Shown here piece after piece: positions 56,743 through 64,000 of a stretch of 64,000 nt of DNA (positions within the stretch are counted from its first letter, which is position 1; each line of letters opens with the position of its first letter). Below the pieces are notes generated by a model. That model had not been told where the DNA came from. It saw nothing but the letters and a program-made list of their open reading frames with translations, and did not search any database. The DNA is from Vibrio ostreae (GTDB lineage: Bacteria > Pseudomonadota > Gammaproteobacteria > Enterobacterales > Vibrionaceae), in NCBI RefSeq assembly GCF_019226825.1, contig NZ_CP076643.1:3286001-3350000 (forward strand), written 5' to 3'. The position numbers were made by a program, and so were the translations under genes.

Positions 56743-56790
56743 ATCTCTGATTACTGTTGTTCAACTGCCTGATCCGGTCAACACTCCGTC

Positions 56791-57456
56791 TCAGGCGTAA
56801 TACGAAGCCAGGATTCGGGCGGTAAACTGAGTACGCAGGTAAAACCCGCGCGGCAGAGTGCGAATTGGTTTGCCATTGCTGCCGTAGGCTTCGGTTTTGA
56901 CCTTACCGTTGGCCGCTTTGGGCCTCAGTTGCAGGACTTCACCATGGCGGGCGGTGATCTGGCCGACTTTACCCAGCACGATAAACTCCATTAATTCTTC
57001 CCAGTCCGCCTTTAGCATCGCCTCTTCTTGCGCCGACGGACTCCAGAGCAGCGGCGATCCGACCCGGCGCTGGGCCAGTGGAATCTCCCGTTCACCTTCC
57101 ACCGGCATCCACAGCACACGCGATAACTTATGGCGCACATGACTCTGTTCCCAGGTCAGTCCGTGTATTCCGGTCAGCGGTGCTACACAAACAAACGTGG
57201 TTTCCAGCGGTTTAGCACTGTAGCTGATCGGGATACTTTTCAGCTCGATGCCCAGTTTGGCAAAATCCTGCTCCGGTTTACTGCCGGCACTGGCGCCTAA
57301 ATGCCATTCCAGTAATTGTCCGACCCAGCCTTTGTCCCGGGAGAGATCGTTGGGCACTGGTATCGCGGCTTCCGCGGCCAGATCGGCAAAGCTGACACCG
57401 GCAATCTGCCAGGCCCGATCGAGTAATTCTTGTTCGCTCTGGGGTTCAGGTTTCAT
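56791..57456 (-). CDS. mutH: DNA mismatch repair endonuclease MutH
   Basis: A 221-residue endonuclease that nicks the unmethylated strand at hemimethylated GATC sites on activation by MutL. The catalytic residues D64, E71 and K73 ([13 protein letters not shown]) match D70, E77 and K79 of E. coli MutH. Its presence implies Dam methylation and methyl-directed repair in this organism. It is divergent from rppH across a long DnaA-box-rich gap. Confidence 0.96.
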   Translation of the reverse strand: MKPEPQSEQELLDRAWQIAGVSFADLAAEAAIPVPNDLSRDKGWVGQLLEWHLGASAGSKPEQDFAKLGIELKSIPISYSAKPLETTFVCVAPLTGIHGLTWEQSHVRHKLSRVLWMPVEGEREIPLAQRRVGSPLLWSPSAQEEAMLKADWEELMEFIVLGKVGQITARHGEVLQLRPKAANGKVKTEAYGSNGKPIRTLPRGFYLRTQFTARILASYYA

Positions 57457-58076
57457 AAAGCGTACTGCGGTCGTAAAAAGCCTATAGTAACAAAAAATGA
57501 CGGGCAGAGGATCATGCAGATAAATTGATCAAAGTGGATAAAAGATCATCATTACCATAGTTATCCACAGTTCCTGGTGTTTATAGGGCGAAATTTATGG
57601 GGTATGTATGCATGAACAGGGGGTTGCCACAGGGATTTGTTGTTTTTCAGGCAGATTAAAAGTGTAGCTTTCCGGATCTGTGTGGATAACAGCTGGGTTG
57701 GTGGATCTTTGAGCACTGTTGGTTTTTGAATGATCTTTCGACACCTGCCCTGATGTGATAATAAATTAAATTTACATTATTTATTGATATTTAAGGTTTT
57801 ATTGATGTTTTTGTGATTTTTGTCCAATCCGGTGATGTGACTCTTCGTAGGTGTTTTTGCACAGTTCACACTCTTCTTCACATGGTTATTCACAGAAAAC
57901 GTGAATAAATGTGGTCTATATCTCACTCTTTTGTTGATAACTTAAAATTTGAGTAAAAGTTATTCAATTATGCACTTGTCAGCGATAAATATTAGGTGAA
58001 TCACATTAGTTAGTTTGCTCCTGTTGGGGATATGTGGAAAAATCAAAGCAATTAAGATTTTAATAGAGGTTTGCCA
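57457..58076. other. 620-bp mutH-rppH gap: DARS2-like DnaA box cluster
   Basis: No gene is seen. DnaA boxes: TTATCCACA at 57561-57569 (+), its complement TGTGGATAA at 57681-57689 (-), TTTTGCACA at 57855-57863 (+), TTATTCACA at 57886-57894 (+), TGTGGAAAA at 58033-58041 (-), plus one-mismatch copies at 57533-57541 (-) and 57900-57908 (-). All five main boxes fit TTWTNCACA. E. coli DARS2, which regenerates ATP-DnaA, lies in this same gap between mutH and ygdP (rppH). The middle (57755-57810) is very AT-rich, and six GATC sites cluster at 57510-57735. The DARS2 role is inferred from position and boxes. Confidence 0.7.
57886..57908. repeat. Inverted repeat of two DnaA-box cores
   Basis: TTATTCAC (57886-57893) and GTGAATAA (57901-57908) are perfect complements 7 bases apart, so two DnaA-box cores face each other. 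Confidence 0.6.
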
Positions 58077-58595
58077 GTGATAGATGGCGATGGTTACCGG
58101 CTTAACGTCGGTATTGTGATTTGTAACAACCATGGTCAGGTATTCTGGGCGAAACGATACGGACAACACTCATGGCAATTTCCCCAGGGCGGAATCGATG
58201 AGGGTGAATCTCCTGAACAGGCAATGTACCGGGAGCTTTACGAAGAGGTTGGTTTAACAAAAAAAGATGTCAAAATCATTGCAACCAGTCGTCATTGGCT
58301 CCGTTACAAACTGCCAAAACGTCTGGTTCGGTGGGACTCTCAGCCGGTCTGTATTGGACAAAAACAGAAATGGTTCTTACTGCGTTTGGATTGCGATGAA
58401 GCTAAAATTAACATGCAACGTGGAAGCACCCCTGAATTTGATGGTTGGCGCTGGGTGAGTTACTGGTATCCAGTCAGACAAGTGGTCTCTTTTAAGCGTG
58501 ATGTTTATCGTCGTGCCATGAAAGAGTTTGCGTCATTAGCGATGCCGTTTAGAGAACGAAAAGTGAAAGGTAAGCGCAAAAATCGAAGAGGATAG
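58077..58595 (+). CDS. rppH: RNA pyrophosphohydrolase RppH
   Basis: A 172-residue Nudix hydrolase that removes pyrophosphate from the 5' end of mRNA and so triggers RNase E decay. The Nudix box is complete ([20 protein letters not shown] followed by VGL). The GTG start at 58077 gives [18 protein letters not shown], matching E. coli RppH; AGAGG is correctly spaced. The C-terminus is lysine- and arginine-rich. ptsP starts two bases after its stop. Confidence 0.96.
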   Translation: MIDGDGYRLNVGIVICNNHGQVFWAKRYGQHSWQFPQGGIDEGESPEQAMYRELYEEVGLTKKDVKIIATSRHWLRYKLPKRLVRWDSQPVCIGQKQKWFLLRLDCDEAKINMQRGSTPEFDGWRWVSYWYPVRQVVSFKRDVYRRAMKEFASLAMPFRERKVKGKRKNRRG

Positions 58596-58597
58596 CG

Positions 58598-60844
58598 ATG
58601 CTCTCTCAGCTACGGGATATAGTTGAACAAGTTTCAAAGGTAGAAGATGTCTATCAGGCGTTGGATATTTTTGTAAAGCAGACATGCAGTGCGATGAGCA
58701 CTGAATGTTGTACTGTCTATCTCGCCAATGAGGAGATGCATCGTCTCGAACTGATGGCAACCCAGGGCCTGAAGTTCAAAGGGGATAAAATCCTGATCGA
58801 CTTTGATGAAGGCCTGGTTGGCCTGGTCAAACGTTCTGCTGAGCCGATTAACCTGGCGGAAGCGTCTAAACACCCCAATTTCAAATATTTCAAGCAGCTT
58901 GGTGAAGAGGTGTACCAGTCGTTTCTTGGTACACCGATCATTTACCGTAAACAGGTGCTGGGCGTGCTGGTTGTGCAGCAAAAATCGCCACGTCTGTTTA
59001 GCGAAATGGAAGTCTCTTTCCTGGTCACTCTGGCGGCTCAGCTGGCCGTGATTATTGCCCATGCCCAGACCCAGGGTCACTGGCTGCTGAGTAAAAAGCA
59101 GCAGGCCATCAGTGGTATTCCGGCTTCATCCGGGGTGGCAATTGGCGAGCTGTGGTGGGATGACTCACAGCCACAGCTGTACGATGTTGCCCCTGCCTCT
59201 ACCCTTGATATGGATCGTGAACAGGAGTGGCTGGCGCGTGCAATTGAAAGTGCACTGGGCGATTTTCGTAAAATGCGTAAAAAGCTCGACAGTGAAATCA
59301 ATAAAGAAGCCCTGGCGATCTTCGACCTGTTTACCCACTTACTCAACGATCCGATGTTGCGTAAGGATCTTAAAGCGCAGATCCTCAAAGGTGATCGCGC
59401 GGACTGGGCGCTGCGTCAGGTGGTGGAATCTTATTCCAACCGTTTTGCCCGCATGTCTGACAACTATTTGCGTGAGCGGGCCCAGGATGTGCGTGAACTA
59501 GGTCAGCGCCTGCTCTTTTTCCTCTACAACACCGAACATGAACAGCAGCAGATCGACAAGCCGATTATCCTGGTGGTGCGAGAACTGACAGCGTCGGTTC
59601 TGGCTGCTATGCCAAAAGATAAGTTACTGGCTGTGGTCTCGATGGAAGGGGCGGCCAACTCTCACGCGGCGATTTTATCGCGTGCGCTGGGGATCCCGGC
59701 CATAATGGGGGTATCGCTTAATCTTAAGCAGATTAACGGCAAAATCGGGATTGTCGATGGCTACAGCGGTAAGCTGTTTATCTCTCCGGCCAGACAGATT
59801 CTGGCTGAATACCGCTCTCTGGCTAATGAAGAGCGTGAATTGTCGCAAATGGTCAATGAGGCCATGGCGGAGCCGGCGTTTACCGAAGATGGTCAGCGTA
59901 TCGAATTGCTGCTCAATGCGGGCCTGAGTGCCGACACCAATATAGCCGTCAATCAGGGCGTCGATGGGGTCGGGCTATACCGTACCGAAATTTCGTTCCT
60001 GCTCCAGCACCGTTTCCCGTCCGAAGAGGAGCAGATTCAGCAATACCGTACGGTGCTCTCGGCCTACCCTGACAAGCGGGTGGTGATGCGTACACTCGAT
60101 ATCGGTGGTGATAAACCGTTGCCATACTTGCCGATTGAAGAGGATAACCCGTTCCTGGGCTGGCGCGGGATTCGCTTTACTCTCGATCACCCGGACATCT
60201 TTCTCATTCAACTGCGGGCCATGTTGCGCGCCAGTTGTGAGCATCATAATCTGAGCATTCTGCTGCCGATGATCTCTGGTACCAAGGAACTCGATGATGC
60301 GATCAAACTTATCCATCAGGCCTATGAAGAGAGCGTTAAACTCGACGCCCGGGTTCGTATGCCGGAAATCGGCATCATGGTTGAAGTGCCTTCTATGTTG
60401 TACCTGTTACCGTTGATCGCCGATAAAATCGACTTTGTTTCGGTGGGAACGAATGACCTGACCCAGTATATGTTGGCCGTCGATCGGAACAATTCCCGGG
60501 TTGCTGATGTCTATGAATCGATGCATCCTGCGGTGGTGATGGCACTTAAGCAGATCCAGCAGATCTGTGAGCGTCACAACATTCCGGTTTGTGTGTGTGG
60601 TGAGTTGGCGGGTGACCCGATTGGCTCGCTACTGTTGATTGGTCTGGGCTATCAGGCCCTGAGTATGAACACTTCTAACGTGGCTCGGGTTAAATATCTG
60701 ATTCGTCATTCCGAGCTGACCGAGCTGAGCGCGCTTGCTGACAAAGCGCTGATGCAACCTTACGGAAAAGAAATTTATAATATGATGCTGGCTTATTTCG
60801 AGGACAAAGGCTTTGCCGGCTTCGTACGTGCGGGAAAAAAATAG
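58598..60844 (+). CDS. ptsP: Phosphoenolpyruvate-protein phosphotransferase PtsP (EI-Ntr)
   Basis: A 748-residue first enzyme of the nitrogen PTS. An N-terminal GAF domain (about 1-165) precedes the enzyme I core. The phosphorylated histidine is H356 (EGAANSHAAILSRALG), the same number as in E. coli. The C-terminal PEP-binding barrel includes GTNDLTQYMLAVDRNN and the active-site VCVCGELAGD. It passes phosphate from PEP to NPr and then IIA-Ntr, linking nitrogen state to K+ transport and other processes. The rppH-ptsP operon is conserved. Confidence 0.96.
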   Translation: MLSQLRDIVEQVSKVEDVYQALDIFVKQTCSAMSTECCTVYLANEEMHRLELMATQGLKFKGDKILIDFDEGLVGLVKRSAEPINLAEASKHPNFKYFKQLGEEVYQSFLGTPIIYRKQVLGVLVVQQKSPRLFSEMEVSFLVTLAAQLAVIIAHAQTQGHWLLSKKQQAISGIPASSGVAIGELWWDDSQPQLYDVAPASTLDMDREQEWLARAIESALGDFRKMRKKLDSEINKEALAIFDLFTHLLNDPMLRKDLKAQILKGDRADWALRQVVESYSNRFARMSDNYLRERAQDVRELGQRLLFFLYNTEHEQQQIDKPIILVVRELTASVLAAMPKDKLLAVVSMEGAANSHAAILSRALGIPAIMGVSLNLKQINGKIGIVDGYSGKLFISPARQILAEYRSLANEERELSQMVNEAMAEPAFTEDGQRIELLLNAGLSADTNIAVNQGVDGVGLYRTEISFLLQHRFPSEEEQIQQYRTVLSAYPDKRVVMRTLDIGGDKPLPYLPIEEDNPFLGWRGIRFTLDHPDIFLIQLRAMLRASCEHHNLSILLPMISGTKELDDAIKLIHQAYEESVKLDARVRMPEIGIMVEVPSMLYLLPLIADKIDFVSVGTNDLTQYMLAVDRNNSRVADVYESMHPAVVMALKQIQQICERHNIPVCVCGELAGDPIGSLLLIGLGYQALSMNTSNVARVKYLIRHSELTELSALADKALMQPYGKEIYNMMLAYFEDKGFAGFVRAGKK

Positions 60845-60853
60845 GAACAGAAT

Positions 60854-61649
60854 GTGAATATAGAATTAATGGCCCTGTTGCTGTTATTGGGGTCAGTGGT
60901 CGGTGTGCTGGCGGGTTTGCTGGGCATCGGCGGCGGGCTGGTGGTAGTACCGGCTCTGCTGTTTCTGTTGCCTTATGCCGGAATTACACCGGACATTATC
61001 ATGCAATTGGCTTTAGCGACCTCGCTCGCCACCATCATAGTGACCTCTGGCTCATCTGCAATCAATCATCTTAAACTGGGTAACGTCGACATGTTTGTCG
61101 TCAAATGGCTACTACCCGGCGTGCTGGCTGGTGGTTTTCTTGGCTCGGTGATCGCAGAATGGATCCCAAGTGAGTATCTGCCAAAAGTGTTTGGTGTCAT
61201 TGTTGTGCTATTGGCGCTGCAGATGTTCCGCTCAATCAAATCAACCCGAACGCGACCGATGCCGGGGGGCGGCGCTGACTGGTCTGTACGGCAGCGGCAT
61301 CGGTATTGTCTCCAGCCTGGCCGGGATTGGCGGCGGTTCTTTGTCCGTGCCTTTCCTCAATCACCACGGTGTCGAGATGCGAAAAGCGGTCGGTTCTTCT
61401 TCTGTGTGTGGCTGTATGATTGCGATTGCCGGTATGCTCGGCTTTGTGTTGCATGGCTTTCATGCCCAAGGGCTGCCTAAGTACAGTGTGGGTTATGTTT
61501 ATCTGCCTGCGCTGGTGGCCATTGCCTCAACCTCAATGCTGACTACCCGGATCGGCGCCCGGTTGGCTACCCGTTTACCTACCGCGGTTCTGAAGCGTTT
61601 CTTTGCCGTTTTTCTGATGTTCGTCGCTGTATCTATGTTGATGCAATAA
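60854..61649 (+). CDS. TauE/SafE-family membrane permease, frameshifted
   Basis: A TauE/SafE (DUF81) sulfite or organoanion exporter-like protein. The first frame (60854-61480) reads correctly to about residue 137 and the second (to 61649) completes it. The break is at six G (61264-61269); removing one gives MPGAALTGLYGSGIGIVSSL across the junction and a 264-residue protein with seven to eight membrane helices. The glycine-rich GVLAGLLGIGGG and SSLAGIGGGSLSVP repeats are the family's two symmetric signatures. It has a GTG start after AGGA. It is inserted between ptsP and lgt, which are adjacent in E. coli. Substrate unknown. Confidence 0.87.
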
Positions 61650-61683
61650 TCTGATTTATCCAAAAACAAGAGAATACTAATTT

Positions 61684-62499
61684 ATGTCTCAGGGCTATTT
61701 TGAGTTTCCTAATATTGACCCCGTCATTTTTTCTATCGGGCCAGTTTCTGTGCGCTGGTACGGCATGATGTATCTGGTTGGTTTCCTGTTTGCTATGTGG
61801 CTGGCGAACCGCCGGGCCGATAAGCCGGGAAGTGGCTGGAATCGTGAGCAGGTGTCTGATCTGTTGTTTGCCGCTTTCCTTGGGGTAGTGATCGGCGGCC
61901 GGGTTGGCTATGTGCTGTTCTACAACTTCGAGATGTTCCTGGATGATCCGCTTTACCTGTTTAAAGTGTGGACCGGCGGCATGTCATTTCATGGTGGTCT
62001 GCTTGGCGTTATTACGGCCATGTTCTGGTATGCGCATAAAAATCAGCGCACCTTGTTTGGTGTGGCGGATTTTGTCGCACCGCTGGTGCCGTTCGGCCTG
62101 GGGATGGGGCGCTTAGGTAACTTTATGAATGGTGAGCTATGGGGACGAGCGACCGATCTGCCTTGGGGGGTTGTGTTCCCGGGGGCGGGGCCGTTGCCGC
62201 GTCACCCATCCCAGCTGTACGAATTTGCTCTGGAAGGCGTGGTGCTGTTCTTTATTCTCAACTGGTTTATTAAGAAGCCTCGTCCTTTAGGCTCGGTATC
62301 AGGGCTATTTTTGGCCGGATATGGTACATTCCGCTTCCTGGTTGAATTTGTCCGTGAACCGGATGCCCAGTTAGGCTTGTTTGGCGGTATCATTTCAATG
62401 GGGCAAATTCTTTCCACACCAATGATTTTTGGCGGCGTACTCTTAATGGTATGGGCCTACAAACGCGGCCGGTTCCAGGATCAGGCTGCGGCGAAGTAA
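61684..62499 (+). CDS. lgt: Prolipoprotein diacylglyceryl transferase Lgt
   Basis: A 271-residue inner-membrane enzyme that adds diacylglycerol to the lipobox cysteine of prolipoproteins, such as NlpI in this window. About seven membrane helices; the Lgt signature [15 protein letters not shown] and the conserved H in [11 protein letters not shown] are present. thyA begins 9 bases after its stop, a pairing kept across gammaproteobacteria. Confidence 0.96.
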   Translation: MSQGYFEFPNIDPVIFSIGPVSVRWYGMMYLVGFLFAMWLANRRADKPGSGWNREQVSDLLFAAFLGVVIGGRVGYVLFYNFEMFLDDPLYLFKVWTGGMSFHGGLLGVITAMFWYAHKNQRTLFGVADFVAPLVPFGLGMGRLGNFMNGELWGRATDLPWGVVFPGAGPLPRHPSQLYEFALEGVVLFFILNWFIKKPRPLGSVSGLFLAGYGTFRFLVEFVREPDAQLGLFGGIISMGQILSTPMIFGGVLLMVWAYKRGRFQDQAAAK

Positions 62500-62508
62500 G
62501 GGTTAGTA

Positions 62509-63360
62509 GTGAAACAGTATTTAGATCTTTGTCAGCGCATCGTCGATGAAGGCGTATGGGTTGAGAATGAGCGCACCGGTAAACGTTGTCTGACGGTGAT
62601 TAATGCCGATCTCACTTATGATGTGGCTAATAACCAGTTTCCACTGGTGACCACCCGGAAAAGCTTCTGGAAAGCGGCAGTGGCTGAGTTACTGGGCTAT
62701 ATCCGGGGTTATGACAGTGCGGAAGATTTTCGCAAACTGGGGACGAAAACCTGGGATGCGAATGCCAATCTCAATCAGGCATGGCTGAATAATCCGTATC
62801 GCAAAGGTGACGATGACATGGGTCGGGTATACGGTGTACAGGGCCGCGCCTGGGCCAAGCCGGATGGTGGTCATATCGACCAGTTAAAAAAGATTGTTGA
62901 TGATCTGAGTCGCGGTGTTGATGATCGCGGCGAAATTCTTAATTTTTACAATCCGGGTGAGTTTCACATGGGCTGTTTGCGTCCGTGTATGTACAGTCAT
63001 CATTTTTCTCTGCTGGGTGATACCTTGTACCTGAACAGTACGCAGCGTTCGTGTGATGTTCCGCTCGGGCTGAACTTTAACATGGTTCAGGTGTATGCGT
63101 TTTTGGCCATCATGGCGCAGATTACCGGTCATAAGCCGGGTCAGGCATTCCACAAGATTGTCAATGCGCATATCTATGAGGATCAGCTTGAACTGATGCG
63201 TGATGTTCAGCTCAAGCGCGAGCCGCTGACAGCGCCGCAGTTCCACATTAACCCGGATATCAAATCGTTGCACGATCTGGAAACCTGGGTGACGCTGGAT
63301 GATTTTGAAGTCACGGGGTATGAATTCCATGACCCGATTCAGTATCCGTTCTCGGTCTGA
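62509..63360 (+). CDS. thyA: Thymidylate synthase ThyA
   Basis: A 283-residue enzyme that methylates dUMP to dTMP with methylene-tetrahydrofolate. The catalytic cysteine is C160 ([12 protein letters not shown]), then the dUMP-binding [18 protein letters not shown]. Residues 85-118 hold an insertion compared with the 264-residue E. coli enzyme. It uses a GTG start with TAAGGG upstream, overlapping the lgt stop region, so it is probably coupled to lgt. Confidence 0.96.
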   Translation: MKQYLDLCQRIVDEGVWVENERTGKRCLTVINADLTYDVANNQFPLVTTRKSFWKAAVAELLGYIRGYDSAEDFRKLGTKTWDANANLNQAWLNNPYRKGDDDMGRVYGVQGRAWAKPDGGHIDQLKKIVDDLSRGVDDRGEILNFYNPGEFHMGCLRPCMYSHHFSLLGDTLYLNSTQRSCDVPLGLNFNMVQVYAFLAIMAQITGHKPGQAFHKIVNAHIYEDQLELMRDVQLKREPLTAPQFHINPDIKSLHDLETWVTLDDFEVTGYEFHDPIQYPFSV

Positions 63361-63382
63361 CCCTGCTGTCCGCTGCAATATA

Positions 63383-63411
63383 GAAAACGCCGCTTGTTAG
63401 CGGCGTTTTCT
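63383..63411 (+). terminator. Terminator after thyA
   Basis: GAAAACGCCGCT-TGTT-AGCGGCGTTTTC, a 12-bp stem. Confidence 0.9.
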
Positions 63412-63494
63412 TGTCTGTAGCAACCTATTTTTGCCTGAGTCAACTTATCGGCCGGCGACAATCTATAGTAAGGCTGAGCCTTCCTGATTCAGTT

Positions 63495-63526
63495 AATAAA
63501 AAAGCGCTTCCAAGGGAGAGCGCTTT
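63495..63526 (-). terminator. Terminator of nptA
   Basis: AAAGCGCT (63501-63508) and AGCGCTTT (63519-63526) with a 10-base loop; on the minus strand a run of T follows. Confidence 0.85.
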
Positions 63527-63546
63527 GATCAGAGTCAATGGGGCGC

Positions 63547-64000
63547 TTAAGAGCTCAGCGCCAGAATCACACCCGGAAGCAGGATAAACAGTGATAGCAG
63601 ATACAGCGCCACTACAGCTTTGTTTTTGACGGCCATTTCTGACAGCGCATCTGCGCCTTTCAGTGGCAGTTCACGCAGGAAAGGCACGCCGTAAATCAGT
63701 ACCGTTGCCAGGACATTAAAGGTCAGGTGTACCAGAGCTATTTGCAGGGCAAACACCGCGAACTCACCGGAGACCGCCGTTGCTGCCAGCAGTGCTGTGA
63801 TACAGGTACCAATGTTTGCGCCCAGAGTGAATGGATACACTTCGCGTACTTTCAGCACGCCAGTCCCCACCAGAGGAACCATCAGACTGGTTGTGGTTGA
63901 TGACGACTGAACCAGAACGGTGACTACGGTGCCGGAAAAAATTCCGTGCAGCGGTCCGCGGCCGATGGCGTTTTTCAAAATGTCACGAGCGCGACCCACC
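63547..64000 (-). CDS. nptA: Na+/phosphate cotransporter NptA (3' part)
   Basis: The C-terminal 151 residues or so of a Na/Pi cotransporter; the rest lies beyond the window edge. The QSSS motif (VLVQSSSTTTSLMVPLV) of the second repeat is complete and is followed by GANIGTCITALLAA. Four hydrophobic segments remain. Family members import phosphate with sodium (type II transporters); V. cholerae NptA, at the matching place after thyA, has been described as one. The apparent ATG at 63999 is internal. Confidence 0.88.
   Translation of the reverse strand, partial: VGRARDILKNAIGRGPLHGIFSGTVVTVLVQSSSTTTSLMVPLVGTGVLKVREVYPFTLGANIGTCITALLAATAVSGEFAVFALQIALVHLTFNVLATVLIYGVPFLRELPLKGADALSEMAVKNKAVVALYLLSLFILLPGVILALSS

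Overview
This window reads as a contiguous piece of the main chromosome of a Vibrio. The evidence is a VpsR-type biofilm regulator, an OmpU porin, a RocS-type GGDEF/EAL protein, an NptA-type Na/phosphate transporter and a FbpABC iron importer, set among gammaproteobacterial housekeeping genes in an order that matches what I recall of the V. cholerae amtB-to-thyA segment. Base composition looks balanced by eye. I do not assign a species. No insertion sequence, prophage, integron or CRISPR array is visible.

Layout. 1-1488: 3' end of glnK, then amtB (nitrogen sensing and ammonium uptake). 1552-5397: Fur-box-controlled fbpABC. 5499-9300: rsmC, an AI-2E-family permease, a 38-residue Cys-rich membrane peptide, hemL. 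9570-14938: erpA, an M23 murein hydrolase, tyrS, a YbaN-like protein, dacB. 15038-16718: ompU and a long divergent control region toward greA. 16719-22768: greA, yhbY, rlmE, ftsH, folP, glmM. 23016-32766: secG, tRNA-Leu, tRNA-fMet, rimP-nusA-infB-rbfA-truB-rpsO-pnp, the classical transcription/translation supercluster. 32904-35706: nlpI, then a MarR regulator and MATE pump sharing paired operators. 35744-42148: ubiUV (minus) and ubiT-yhbS (plus) for oxygen-independent ubiquinone synthesis with rocS lodged between them, then holD-rimI. 42126-49867: a membrane GGDEF/EAL protein, prfC, srmB, trmN, brnQ. 50039-54300: prfB with its programmed +1 frameshift, lysS, vpsR. 54568-57456: a leader-like ORF, a DUF1127 protein, tas, a small unknown protein, mutH. 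57457-58076: a 620-bp gap packed with DnaA boxes. 58077-64000: rppH-ptsP-(TauE/SafE permease)-lgt-thyA, and the 3' part of nptA.

The most notable signals are: (i) the mutH-rppH gap, which holds several DnaA boxes and a GATC cluster at the same locus where E. coli carries DARS2, the DnaA-reactivating sequence; (ii) matching 17-bp operators in front of a marR-like gene and in front of the MATE pump; (iii) a leader with an intrinsic terminator upstream of greA; (iv) three genes (fbpB, folP, the TauE/SafE permease) each broken by one extra base in a run of six identical bases, a pattern more like sequencing error than biology; (v) a leader-peptide-like ORF before the DUF1127 gene. I found no clearly novel multi-gene system; most of the window is conserved core genome.
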